From positions 124,001 to 188,000 of the forward strand of contig NZ_JAKRNS010000002.1 in NCBI RefSeq assembly GCF_022346615.1: DNA of 64,000 bases, in the 5' to 3' direction. Source of the DNA: Staphylococcus sp. ACRSN (GTDB taxonomy: Bacteria; Bacillota; Bacilli; Staphylococcales; Staphylococcaceae). Below the pieces are notes generated by a model. That model was not told the origin of the DNA, made no database searches, and worked only from the letters and a program-made list of their open reading frames with translations. Numbering within the stretch: position 1 is the first letter of the stretch; every line of letters starts with the position of its first letter. The position numbers and the translations under genes are program-made. Of this stretch, positions 37,391-46,198 are shown one piece after another.

Positions 37391-38833
37391 ATGAGCTATA
37401 AGAAATCTGCTGAAGAGATTTTGACAGCTATAGGTGGAGAAGAAAATATAGATGCGATGGCGCACTGTGCAACGCGCTTGCGACTCGTATTGAAAGATGA
37501 AGGTAAGGTTGATGAAAAGCAATTATCTGAAATGGATGTTGTTAAGGGAACATTTTCAACTGGTGGACAATATCAAATTATTATTGGTTCAGGAACAGTG
37601 AATAAAGTTTTTGCAGAATTAGAAAATTTAACTGGGAAAGAGGCTTCTACAACTGCGGAAGTGAAATCAGAAGGAAGTAAGAATGCAAATCCATTCCAAA
37701 GATTTGTGAAAATGTTATCTGATATATTTGTTCCAATTATTCCTGCTATTGTTGCGGGTGGTCTGTTGATGGGGATCAATAATATCTTAACAGCACCAGG
37801 CATTTTTTATGATCATCAATCATTGATAGATGTACATAATCAATATAAAGGCTTGGCAGATATGATTAATATCTTCGCTAACGCACCATTTACTTTACTA
37901 CCAATACTTATTGGATTTAGTGCAGCAAAACGATTTGGAGGTAACGCGTTTCTTGGTGCTGCATTAGGAATGATATTAGTGCATCCAGATTTGATGAACG
38001 CTTACGATTATCCAAAAGCTTTAGAACAAGGTAAGACAATTCCACATTGGAATATTTTTGGCTTCGAAGTTAAGCAAGTTGGCTATCAAGGTCAAGTTTT
38101 ACCAATGTTAGTTGCAACTTATATTTTATCGAAAATTGAAAAAGGTCTTAGAAAAATTGTACCTACAGTACTTGATAATTTATTAACCCCATTATTATCT
38201 ATATTAGTTACGGCATTTTTAACATTTTCATTTGTAGGTCCAATCACACGAACATTAGGTTACTGGTTATCAGATGGTTTAACTTGGTTATATGAATTTG
38301 GGGGAGCAATCGGTGGTTTGATTTTTGGTTTGCTCTATGCGCCAATTGTAATCACTGGTATGCATCATAGTTTTATTGCGATTGAAACACAACTTATCGC
38401 TGATAGTGCAAAAACAGGTGGATCTTTTATCTTCCCTATAGCAACGATGTCTAATATTTCACAAGGTGCGGCAGCATTAGCAGCATTCTTTATTGTTAAA
38501 GAGAATAAAAAGTTAAAAGGTGTAGCATCAGCTGCTGGTATTTCTTCTTTATTAGGTATAACTGAACCAGCGATGTTTGGTGTTAACCTTAAATTGAAAT
38601 ATCCATTTATTGGTGCTATCGTAGGTTCTGGAATTGGTTCAGCTTATATCGCACTATTTAAAGTAAAAGCAATTGCATTAGGTACTGCGGGTATTCCAGG
38701 ATTTATCTCGATTAGTGGTCAACATCATGGTTGGTTACATTATGGAATCGCAATGATTATTACGTTTGTTATCGCATTCGTATTAACATTCATACTTTCA
38801 AAGAGAAATGCTTGTAAAAATACACCTAAATAG
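37391..38833 (+). CDS. scrA: Sucrose-specific PTS transporter, EIIBC
   Basis: Imports sucrose and releases sucrose 6-phosphate. It has 480 residues: EIIB with phosphorylated Cys26 ([12 protein letters not shown]) and EIIC from about 105 ([33 protein letters not shown]). There is no EIIA domain, so it needs EIIA-Glc in trans, as known for staphylococcal ScrA. The hydrolase ScrB and regulator ScrR are not in the window; in staphylococci they lie at a separate locus. GGAGG precedes the ATG. Confidence 0.93.
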   Translation: MSYKKSAEEILTAIGGEENIDAMAHCATRLRLVLKDEGKVDEKQLSEMDVVKGTFSTGGQYQIIIGSGTVNKVFAELENLTGKEASTTAEVKSEGSKNANPFQRFVKMLSDIFVPIIPAIVAGGLLMGINNILTAPGIFYDHQSLIDVHNQYKGLADMINIFANAPFTLLPILIGFSAAKRFGGNAFLGAALGMILVHPDLMNAYDYPKALEQGKTIPHWNIFGFEVKQVGYQGQVLPMLVATYILSKIEKGLRKIVPTVLDNLLTPLLSILVTAFLTFSFVGPITRTLGYWLSDGLTWLYEFGGAIGGLIFGLLYAPIVITGMHHSFIAIETQLIADSAKTGGSFIFPIATMSNISQGAAALAAFFIVKENKKLKGVASAAGISSLLGITEPAMFGVNLKLKYPFIGAIVGSGIGSAYIALFKVKAIALGTAGIPGFISISGQHHGWLHYGIAMIITFVIAFVLTFILSKRNACKNTPK

Positions 38834-38915
38834 GTTAGATATATAAGAAAAAAGTTCTTATTAAAATACAACAAATAAATCGAGTCGGCGATTTAAATAT
38901 CGCTGACTAAAGTAT

Positions 38916-38963
38916 AAACGTTAATTTCTATTTATATAATATAGAAGTTAACGTTTTCTTTTT
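38916..38963 (+). terminator. Hairpin terminator after scrA
   Basis: AAACGTTAATTTCTAT pairs with ATAGAAGTTAACGTTT and is followed by TCTTTTT. A weaker hairpin at 38884-38907 precedes it. Confidence 0.8.
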
Positions 38964-39112
38964 AGGTTGATATGAAGTTTTGCCATCATGATATTAGCAG
39001 TTTTTATAGTTTCAATGTTCTCATTTGAAAATTCTGTTATATCACTATTAGGAATTAAAGTAGAAATATGCGTAGATAGTGCAATTTGAGTAGGTTTATA
39101 AACTATATGCAT
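38948..39112 (-). pseudogene. Possible N-terminal relic of an IS1182-family transposase
   Basis: A 54-codon frame begins MHIVYKPTQIALSTHISTLI, resembling the first 20-25 residues of IS1182-type transposases (Tyr-x-x-x-Q-x-x-L...LIP). It then runs into unrelated sequence and a stop inside the scrA terminator. No catalytic part and no terminal inverted repeats are visible. The match is short, so this is a tentative call. Confidence 0.35.
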
Positions 39113-39212
39113 AAAGCATCTCGTTAATTTAGTAGAGTTTATTAAATTATTAATAACGGCTTTATTTTTTAATACTTCAGTGTGAAAATACGTATTTATA
39201 CAACGAGTTTAA

Positions 39213-39367
39213 GCGAGACTTTTGAGGTAACAGGACAAGCTGAAGACCACAGGATGAAGCTGTCCCTATGAAAGAGAGCGAACAATATGAAGTATTGAAT
39301 AAAAAAAGAAGCACTCAGATAAATTGAATTAATTTATATGAGTGCTTCTTTTCTGGGATTTACACCC
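39213..39367 (+). repeat. Dispersed structured repeat, copy 1
   Basis: About 155 bases from GCGAGACTTTTGAGG to CTGGGATTTACACCC. It holds an imperfect hairpin (GGACAAGCT ... AAGCTGTCC) and then a strong terminator-like stem (AAGAAGCACTCA / TGAGTGCTTCTT). The reverse-strand copy is at 54745-54899 and a partial copy at 47862-47946. No ORF crosses it. Confidence 0.8.
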
Positions 39368-39418
39368 AAGACTCATTTTAATATAGTGCGTATCGAATTA
39401 AATGCTTGCATTGTAAGA

Positions 39419-40357
39419 CTAAAGTTTTTGTTTTCTCCATAAAAAAGCACCTACACAAGAAACGAAAATTAAGGAAATACCAATAATAACAAGCCATGAG
39501 ATATAACTATGCTCGTTTAATGGTAAAGGAACATTCATACCAAAGAAACTAAAGACAAGTGTTGGTAATGTTAAGAACACTGTAAATAAAGTTAATGTTT
39601 TCATCGTATTATTCATTTCATTCGATAATAGAGACGCATAAGAGGTAGTGATACTTTCCAAGATATCTGTATATAACTCTGTCGTTTCGATTGCTTGGTT
39701 ATTTTCAATTACTAAATCTTCTAAAAGATCTTCATCCTCATCAAATCGTTTAATGGCTGGTAATCTAAAAAGTTTTTTAATGATACTATCATTTCCTTTT
39801 AATGCAGCTAAGAAATAAACTAAACTTTTTTCTACTTCCATCAAATTATAAAGTTGCTTATTAGTGACATTATTCTTTAGCTCGCGCTCTATTCTAAGTC
39901 GCGTCTTATTTAAAAGTCTAAGATTTCTATTATAATGATTTGCAATCGTTAATAGTATGTTGAGTGCAAAACGGCTATGGAAATTAAGATTTATATTATG
40001 TCGCTTGAAATTTTCAAGGAATTCATTTTCAACATTACACACGGTCATAATCTTCTTATTACCTATAATGATACCTAATGGAATCGTAATAAATGATAGT
40101 ACTTTTAAATTTGTATCATTAACGATAGGAATATCGATAATAATTAAAGAATATCTTGATTCCTCATCATATTCTACACGAGCACTTTCTTCTAAATCTA
40201 AAGGATCTCGTAAAAAATCTTCAGGTATATCATATAATTGCATTAAAGTCTCTATTTCATCTCTTGATGGGTCAACAATGTTAATCCAAGACGTGTTATG
40301 ATCTAGAGAAGTTTCAATTATCTCTTTGGTTACTGCGTGTTTGTATGCTGTAATCAT
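39419..40357 (-). CDS. CorA-family divalent cation transporter
   Basis: Mg2+ (or other divalent metal) channel/transporter, 312 residues. A large cytoplasmic N-terminal funnel is followed by two C-terminal helices. The selectivity motif is seen as FFGMNVPLP near residue 270, and the sequence ends in a basic WRKQKL tail. The length and the weakly conserved N-terminus fit the CorA subgroup common in Firmicutes. AAAGGATAT precedes the ATG. It is monocistronic; the hairpin in the adjacent repeat can act as its terminator. Confidence 0.88.
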   Translation of the reverse strand: MITAYKHAVTKEIIETSLDHNTSWINIVDPSRDEIETLMQLYDIPEDFLRDPLDLEESARVEYDEESRYSLIIIDIPIVNDTNLKVLSFITIPLGIIIGNKKIMTVCNVENEFLENFKRHNINLNFHSRFALNILLTIANHYNRNLRLLNKTRLRIERELKNNVTNKQLYNLMEVEKSLVYFLAALKGNDSIIKKLFRLPAIKRFDEDEDLLEDLVIENNQAIETTELYTDILESITTSYASLLSNEMNNTMKTLTLFTVFLTLPTLVFSFFGMNVPLPLNEHSYISWLVIIGISLIFVSCVGAFLWRKQKL

Positions 40358-40433
40358 AATTCAAGTATATCCTTTCTAATAAAATACTTTTTAATATTAT
40401 CGGACAAATAAATAGATTACAAGTTAAATTTAG

Positions 40434-41045
40434 CTATTCTACAATTTTTTGTTCTTTTGCCATCAACCTTAAAGGACCATTAAATATGATTTTGAAAAGG
40501 TGATTGACTAATTCGGTTGGTGGCATACGGTTATCATCTTTAACCCAATGCTTTATAAACGCAAACATTGCACCTGATGTGTAGCTGAAAAAGTAATCTA
40601 TTGGAACGTCAGCAATTTTGTTATCTATAGAAGAGAATTTTTTCATATTGCCATACATTAAATTTGCTATTTTTTCTTCGAGTTGACTTTTTCTATCGAG
40701 GTTGAATATCGCTTTATAAAATTCAATATGGTTATATATATAATTGACTACTTTGAATAAAATTTGTTCAGTAAATACTTTGGCAAAAACATCAGGTGGT
40801 AAGTTGCTATTGATATACTGATCAAGGTTTACTTCATTAGTTAAATCGAAAGTGTACTCATCTTCTAAACTCGAAAGCAGTAGATATTTATCTTCATAAT
40901 GTAAATAAAATGTACCTCTATTAATATCTGCACATTGTGTGATGTCTCGGATGGTAATTTTTTCTAATTCCTTTTCAGTGAGTAATTGAATAAATGCAGA
41001 TTTTATTGCAGCTTTTGTTTTTCTAACGCGTCTATCATTTTCCAT
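40434..41045 (-). CDS. TetR-family transcriptional repressor
   Basis: Regulator of 203 residues with a helix-turn-helix at about 24-46 (ITIRDITQCADINRGTFYLHY) and a TetR C-terminal ligand domain with SYTSGAMFAFIKHWV, the YhgE/DhaS-type family. The ATG at 41045 has TTGGAGG 7 bases upstream; in-frame starts further up (41099) lack a site. It is divergent from the YhgE-like membrane protein gene, which is the likely target, and an inverted repeat lies between them. Confidence 0.88.
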   Translation of the reverse strand: MENDRRVRKTKAAIKSAFIQLLTEKELEKITIRDITQCADINRGTFYLHYEDKYLLLSSLEDEYTFDLTNEVNLDQYINSNLPPDVFAKVFTEQILFKVVNYIYNHIEFYKAIFNLDRKSQLEEKIANLMYGNMKKFSSIDNKIADVPIDYFFSYTSGAMFAFIKHWVKDDNRMPPTELVNHLFKIIFNGPLRLMAKEQKIVE

Positions 41046-41091
41046 AAAAAACCTCCAAGTAAATAGACAATTTTGAACACTTTGTTGATAA

Positions 41092-41125
41092 ATGAACAAT
41101 ACGATGTATATTGCATATTGTTTAT
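41092..41125. promoter_or_regulatory. Candidate TetR operator
   Basis: ATGAACAAT (41092-41100) and ATTGTTTAT (41117-41125) form an inverted repeat with 8 of 9 positions matching, centred between the TetR gene and the membrane protein gene. Confidence 0.55.
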
Positions 41126-41195
41126 TCGTTTAACGTCATTATAATAAACAAAGTATGAATTAAACAACACATTGTATATTTAAGGAGGTAAACTA

Positions 41196-42482
41196 ATGAA
41201 TATTTTTAAAAATAAACTATTATGGATTGTACCCATTGCAATCATTGTATTATTGATAATATTGGCGACAGCTTTTTATCCTGCATATAATCCGTCACCT
41301 AAATCTTTACCTATAGCAATTGTCAATCATGATAAAGGTAATGATGTGCAAGGGCAAAAAGTGAATGTAGGAAAAAATTTAGAAGATAAACTAACAGATA
41401 GTGATTCAGATAAAATTAAATGGGTTAGTGTTAACAGTGAAAAAGAAGCGCGTAAAGGTTTGAAAGATCAAAAGTATTTTGGTGTGGCAGTAATTGAACA
41501 TGACTTTTCAAAAAACGCATTATCCAAAACGCAAAAAATAGTAATGGACAGTAAAAAAGCAGAAATGAAAGAAAAAGCTGCTAGTGGGGAAATACCACCT
41601 GCACAATTACAACAAATGAAGAAACAAATGGCTAATCAAGCAGGAACGACTACTGACGTAAAACAAGCTAAGATTAAAACAATTGTTAATGGTGGAGCTA
41701 GTATGCAAGCCGTACAAATTGCAGATAATGTATTAACTAAAGTTGGCGAAAATGTTAATAATCAAATTTCACAACAAAGTTTAGAAATCTTAAATAAACA
41801 AGATGTCAAAGTGTCTGCTAAAGATATTAAAGGCGTAACGAATCCAATATCCATTGATAAAGAAAAAATAAATAAAGTGAAATCTCATCAAGCAAACGGT
41901 AATGGTCCGTTCTTAATGTTTATGCCTGTATGGATGAGTGCATTAGTAAGTTCAGTATTGTTATTCTATGCATTTAGAACAAGTAATAATGTTAAATTAA
42001 GTCAACGTATGATTGCATCATTTGCTCAAATGGCTGTAGCAGTAGTTACAGCATTTATTGGTGGTTTTAGTTATGTTTATTTCATGTCTGGAGTTCAAGA
42101 CTTTAACTTTGATGATATAAATAAAATTGCTGTATATGTTTCTATAGCTATTATTGCATTTATTGGATTAATATTAGGAACAATGTCATGGTTAGGAATG
42201 AAGGCAATACCGATTTTCTTCTTACTAATGTTCTTCAGTATGCAATTGGTAACATTGCCAAAGCAATTTTTACCTAAGTTCTATCAGGAGTATATTGTGA
42301 GTTGGAATCCATTTACGCATTATGCTAATTATTTAAGAGAACTATTATATATGGATCAATCATTGCAAATGAATGCAACAATGTGGATGTTTATTGGATT
42401 TATGATATTCGGTATCATCTCGATTTTAACGGCAACATTGGTAAGAAAGCATAGCGAAAAGCGTACAGAGATACCCTCATAA
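41196..42482 (+). CDS. YhgE/ABC-2-type membrane protein
   Basis: Membrane protein of 428 residues. One N-terminal helix is followed by an extracytoplasmic domain of about 200 residues (AIVNHDKGNDVQGQKVNVGK, a Pip/YhgE signature) and then about five C-terminal helices (ABC-2 permease type). No ATPase gene is adjacent. Such proteins have been linked to export of toxic compounds or type VII secretion-like functions; the role here is unknown. AAGGAGG precedes the ATG. Divergent TetR control is likely. Confidence 0.82.
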   Translation: MNIFKNKLLWIVPIAIIVLLIILATAFYPAYNPSPKSLPIAIVNHDKGNDVQGQKVNVGKNLEDKLTDSDSDKIKWVSVNSEKEARKGLKDQKYFGVAVIEHDFSKNALSKTQKIVMDSKKAEMKEKAASGEIPPAQLQQMKKQMANQAGTTTDVKQAKIKTIVNGGASMQAVQIADNVLTKVGENVNNQISQQSLEILNKQDVKVSAKDIKGVTNPISIDKEKINKVKSHQANGNGPFLMFMPVWMSALVSSVLLFYAFRTSNNVKLSQRMIASFAQMAVAVVTAFIGGFSYVYFMSGVQDFNFDDINKIAVYVSIAIIAFIGLILGTMSWLGMKAIPIFFLLMFFSMQLVTLPKQFLPKFYQEYIVSWNPFTHYANYLRELLYMDQSLQMNATMWMFIGFMIFGIISILTATLVRKHSEKRTEIPS

Positions 42483-42565
42483 AGTAAAGTGATTAAGTTT
42501 GCTTTTAGGTAACAATTAATGAATTAAAAAAATATAATATAAATTATTATGAGAGCATGGTAGAC

Positions 42566-42645
42566 AAATATCCTTTATCAAAATAAGAGAGCTAATCTAA
42601 TAGATTAGCTCTTTTTTATATTTAAAATAACATGATTTTGAACGT
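42566..42645 (+). repeat. Direct repeat copy A containing a terminator
   Basis: About 80 bases from AAATATCC to TTTTGAACGT. It includes AAAATAAGAGAGCTAATC paired with GATTAGCTCTTTTTT, which ends the YhgE-like gene. Copy B lies at 47706-47787. The two copies bracket the SDR-monooxygenase-YfcC block. Confidence 0.8.
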
Positions 42646-42710
42646 ATTGCATATTAGTAGATGAACAATTTGAGAGATGATTTTATGAAATTAAGCTGTT
42701 TTTAATATGT

Positions 42711-42773
42711 AGGAAAGCGTTTTCTTTGTATGCATATAGGAGTTACTTTAAAATGTGATGTAAACATTTTAAA
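42711..42773 (+). promoter_or_regulatory. cre-like site and perfect palindrome before the SDR gene
   Basis: GGAAAGCGTTTTC (42712-42724) has a strong CcpA cre core. TTTAAAATGT (42747-42756) and ACATTTTAAA (42764-42773) are perfect 10-base arms around GATGTAA, ending just before the GAGGAGG ribosome-binding site. They could be an operator or an RNA hairpin. Confidence 0.65.
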
Positions 42774-42789
42774 AAGAGGAGGAATCGTT

Positions 42790-43569
42790 ATGAGTGTTTG
42801 GGATCAATTTAATTTGAAAAATCGTATTGCTATTATTACTGGGGGTGCTACGGGACTTGGTAAAGCGATGGGACAAGGTTTAGCTGAAGCGGGTGCCAAT
42901 TTAGTGATAGCGGATATTAATTATAACTTAGCTAAACAAACGGCGAATGAATTTGAAATGAATACTGGAAATAAGGCGATTGCATGTAAGGTTGATGTTA
43001 CGAATATTGATGATGTAGAAACAATGGTTCAAGACGTACTAAATGAATTTGGACATATTGATATTTTATTTAATAATGCTGGTATTAATGAACATATTAA
43101 ATTTGAAGATATGCCATATGATCGTTGGCTTAAAAATATGGATGTCAATATTAATAGTATGGTATTAGTTTCACAAGCTGTAGGAAAAGTGATGATTCAA
43201 CAGCAAAAAGGGACAATTATTAATACATCATCAATGTCAGGTATTATAGTGAATACACCACAACCTCAAGCAGCATATAATACATCAAAAGGCGCAGTAA
43301 TTATGTTTACTAAAAGTTTAGCAAGTGAGTGGGCAAAACATGGTATTCGGGTTAATACAATTGCTCCAGGATATATGAAGACAGAGTTAACTAAAGACTA
43401 TTTTGCACAAGGCGGAGATATGATAGATACATGGATGAAATTCACTCCTTTAGGTAGACCAGGTGTACCAGAAGAATTACAAGGTGCAGCGCTATATTTG
43501 GCTTCAGATGCATCTTCGTTTGTAACTGGTAGTGTAATTACAATTGATGGTGGTTATACTGCACTGTAA
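42790..43569 (+). CDS. Short-chain dehydrogenase/reductase (gluconate 5-dehydrogenase type)
   Basis: NAD(P)-dependent oxidoreductase of 259 residues. The Rossmann motif TGGATGLGKAMG is near residues 17-28, with DV for cofactor contact (KVDVTNIDD), the NNAGI block, catalytic Ser in SSMSGI and Tyr-x-x-x-Lys in AYNTSKGA near 163-167. Sequence style resembles polyol or gluconate 5-dehydrogenases; the substrate is not predictable. The ATG at 42790 has GAGGAGG 6 bases upstream. The cre-like site suggests repression on glucose. It lies between the direct repeats and is separated from the next gene by a promoter. Confidence 0.85.
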   Translation: MSVWDQFNLKNRIAIITGGATGLGKAMGQGLAEAGANLVIADINYNLAKQTANEFEMNTGNKAIACKVDVTNIDDVETMVQDVLNEFGHIDILFNNAGINEHIKFEDMPYDRWLKNMDVNINSMVLVSQAVGKVMIQQQKGTIINTSSMSGIIVNTPQPQAAYNTSKGAVIMFTKSLASEWAKHGIRVNTIAPGYMKTELTKDYFAQGGDMIDTWMKFTPLGRPGVPEELQGAALYLASDASSFVTGSVITIDGGYTAL

Positions 43570-43666
43570 TAGAAATTAAAAAATCATTTAAGAAGGCATT
43601 ATTTGTGTAATATATAAGCCTTTTTAATGATTTGGTTTTTAATTCCGACTAAATAGATAAGAATGG

Positions 43667-43695
43667 TTGACAAAAATCAGAGAGAGGCATAGTAT
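43667..43695 (+). promoter_or_regulatory. Promoter of the monooxygenase pair
   Basis: TTGACA (43667-43672) and TAGTAT (43690-43695) are exactly 17 bases apart, 45 bases before the GTG start with AGGAGGT in front. I see no S-box, T-box or clear CymR site. Confidence 0.6.
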
Positions 43696-43739
43696 ATGAT
43701 TAAATCATTTTCAGAAAATTCATTATAGGAGGTCGTCAT

Positions 43740-44756
43740 GTGATAGATATAAGTATTTTAGACCAAAGCCCAATAGTTCAAAATCAAACTGTTAGGGAAG
43801 CAATCGCAAGTAGTGTAGAACTTGCACAGATCGCAGATAAATTACAATATAAAAGATATTTTGTAGCTGAACATCATAATATGATAGAAGTTGCTGGTAC
43901 GAGCCCTGAAATTCTTGTGACACATATTTTGAATCAGACAAATCATATTAGAGTGGGCTCAGGCGGAGTTATGCTACAACACTATAGTCCTTTTAAAATC
44001 ATTGAACAATTTCATTTTATAAGCAATTTAGCTCCAGGTAGAGTAGATTTGGGAATTGGAAAAGCACCTGGCGGCTTTCCTCTGGCTACTAAAGCATTAC
44101 AAGGAGAATTAAAAGATAATGCGTTTTCTTTTGAAGAAAAATTTCATCAGTTAAATCAATTTAATAACAATAATTTTCCTCAAGATGATGAGTACAATCA
44201 GTTAGCAACAACGATTAGAAAGAATGAATTAGAGAAACCTGAAATATTCTTATTAGGTGCAAGTGAAAAATCAGCAGAACTTGCAGCAAACGAAGGGGTA
44301 GGATTTATATTTGCCTATTTCATTAATTCAAATAATGAAGCAATGATAAGTGCAATAAATAAATACAAACAACTTTATCCAAAAGGCCGTTTGATTGTAG
44401 CTGTTGCTGCGGTTGTAGCTGAACAGGATCATGAACTAGCTATCGTTGAAGAAGGACGTACGAATTATGCACTACATTTCAAAGATGGAAGAAAAATAAC
44501 TGTGAATACAACAGCACAGGTGGAAATGTTCCGACAACAATCGAATGACTCTTTTGATATTGAAGAAAAAAGTATCGATGTATTTACAGGTAGTTCAACT
44601 CAGATTAAAAAGGCATTACAGACATTAAATGAACATAACTTAATTGATGAATTTATGTTACATATGCCTGTTCAAAACCATGATTTGAGAAGACAAACAG
44701 TTAAGCAACTTGCACCGATTCATAATGCGAATTTTAAGAAAGAAGGGATAGTATGA
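43740..44756 (+). CDS. Luciferase-like FMN-dependent monooxygenase, CmoO (YtmO)-like
   Basis: Bacterial-luciferase-fold (LLM group) protein of 338 residues. Opening ISILDQSPI, then YFVAEHHNMIEVAGTSPEIL and the flavin-site RVGSGGVMLQHYSPFKIIEQF mark the class that includes B. subtilis YtmO/CmoO. The GTG start is set by AGGAGGT six bases upstream; the ATG two bases earlier is out of frame. It overlaps the next gene by four bases (ATGA), so translation is coupled. Together the pair resembles the CmoO/CmoJ set used to oxidize S-modified cysteines; the substrate is inferred. Confidence 0.8.
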   Translation: MIDISILDQSPIVQNQTVREAIASSVELAQIADKLQYKRYFVAEHHNMIEVAGTSPEILVTHILNQTNHIRVGSGGVMLQHYSPFKIIEQFHFISNLAPGRVDLGIGKAPGGFPLATKALQGELKDNAFSFEEKFHQLNQFNNNNFPQDDEYNQLATTIRKNELEKPEIFLLGASEKSAELAANEGVGFIFAYFINSNNEAMISAINKYKQLYPKGRLIVAVAAVVAEQDHELAIVEEGRTNYALHFKDGRKITVNTTAQVEMFRQQSNDSFDIEEKSIDVFTGSSTQIKKALQTLNEHNLIDEFMLHMPVQNHDLRRQTVKQLAPIHNANFKKEGIV

Positions 44757-46081
44757 CGCGAAAAAGTATAGATTTTGGAATAATGCTCAATGGACCTGGT
44801 AGTCATATGCATGCATGGAAATCAGCAGAAGTACCAAGTAATGCAAGTACAAATTTTGAGTTTCAATTAGATATAGCCCGTAAAGCTGAAGATGCCGGAT
44901 TTAGCTTTTTATTTGTCGCAGATGGACTGTATATCCATGAAAAATCCATACCTCATTTTTTAGATCGACATGAACCACTAACGTTATTAGCTGCATTGGC
45001 ACCCATCACTTCACGGATCGGTTTAGTGGGTACGATTTCGACTTCTTATAGTGAACCATTCACAGTGGCAAGACAGTTAGCAACTATAGACCGTATTAGC
45101 CATGGTCGAGCAGGTTGGAATATTGTTACATCGCCTTTAGAGGGAAGTGCGGAAAATTATTCAAAAGGTGAACATCCAGAACATGATGAACGCTATGATA
45201 TAGCAGAAGAACATATTCAAGTCGTTCAAGGATTATGGGACTCGTATGAAGATGATGCCTTTAAATTTGATGCTGAAAATCATAACTATTTAGATAAAGA
45301 TAAGATGCATACATTAGATTACAAAGGGAAATATTTTCAAGTTAAAGGACCATTAAATGCCGGAAGATCGGAACAAGGTCAACCGGTGATATTTCAAGCT
45401 GGTGCATCGCCGAAAGGACAAGCATATGCAGCTAAATATGCTGATGCTGTATTTACACTCGGTGAATCACTTGAAGTTGCAAAAAAGAATTATGATGAAA
45501 TTAAACAACAGGCTAAATCTCATGGACGTGATCCTGAAACTGTGAAAATATATCCGATTTTGTCACCTGTAATAGGCAAAACGCATGCAGATGTTGAAGA
45601 ACGATTTTCAGAAATTAAATCACTAGCTACTATTGAAGATGCATTGGACTATTTAGGTAGGTATTATGATCATCACGATTTCACTCAATACGATTTAGAC
45701 GCACCATTCCCTGAACTAGGCGACATCGGTCAAAATAGTTTTCGAGCTACGACGGAAGCCATTGCTGAAAGGGCAAAAGCAAACAATCTGACATTAAGAG
45801 AAATTGCCTTAGAAGAAACGGCCAAACGTTCTCCATTCACTGGAACATATGATGAAGTTGCAGACTTATTAATTGAATGGTTTGAAGCAAAAGCAGCAGA
45901 TGGATTTATCTTTGGTCCACACATATATGGAAAAATATATGATGACTTTATCAATGAAATCATACCTCGCTTGGAACAAAAGGGGTATTACCATCAAGGC
46001 TATAAAGGTAAGACATTACGAGAAAATATAGGTGTTCCATTTAAAGAAAACAGATATGCCAAACGAAAAATAAGCAATTAA
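44753..46081 (+). CDS. NtaA/SnaA/DszA-family FMN monooxygenase, CmoJ (YtnJ)-like
   Basis: Flavin-dependent monooxygenase of 442 residues, the same length I recall for B. subtilis YtnJ/CmoJ. Shared blocks: FGIMLNGPGSHMHAWK at the start, ADGLYIHEKSIPHFLDRHEPLTLL, GTISTSYSEPFTVARQL, GRAGWNIVTSP and QAGASPKGQAYAAKYADAVF. The family uses reduced FMN from a separate reductase to cleave C-S or C-N bonds; no reductase gene is adjacent. It is coupled by a 4-base overlap to the CmoO-like gene and followed after 117 bases by a permease gene. Confidence 0.85.
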   Translation: MTRKSIDFGIMLNGPGSHMHAWKSAEVPSNASTNFEFQLDIARKAEDAGFSFLFVADGLYIHEKSIPHFLDRHEPLTLLAALAPITSRIGLVGTISTSYSEPFTVARQLATIDRISHGRAGWNIVTSPLEGSAENYSKGEHPEHDERYDIAEEHIQVVQGLWDSYEDDAFKFDAENHNYLDKDKMHTLDYKGKYFQVKGPLNAGRSEQGQPVIFQAGASPKGQAYAAKYADAVFTLGESLEVAKKNYDEIKQQAKSHGRDPETVKIYPILSPVIGKTHADVEERFSEIKSLATIEDALDYLGRYYDHHDFTQYDLDAPFPELGDIGQNSFRATTEAIAERAKANNLTLREIALEETAKRSPFTGTYDEVADLLIEWFEAKAADGFIFGPHIYGKIYDDFINEIIPRLEQKGYYHQGYKGKTLRENIGVPFKENRYAKRKISN

Positions 46082-46198
46082 TATCATATGAGTAACGTGA
46101 AAGACTAGAAATGTTACAAACATTTTTATTAAGTACGAGATACGCTATAAAACCTGAATGATTGTTTTAATATAAAAATTAAAGGAGTGTATACATAA

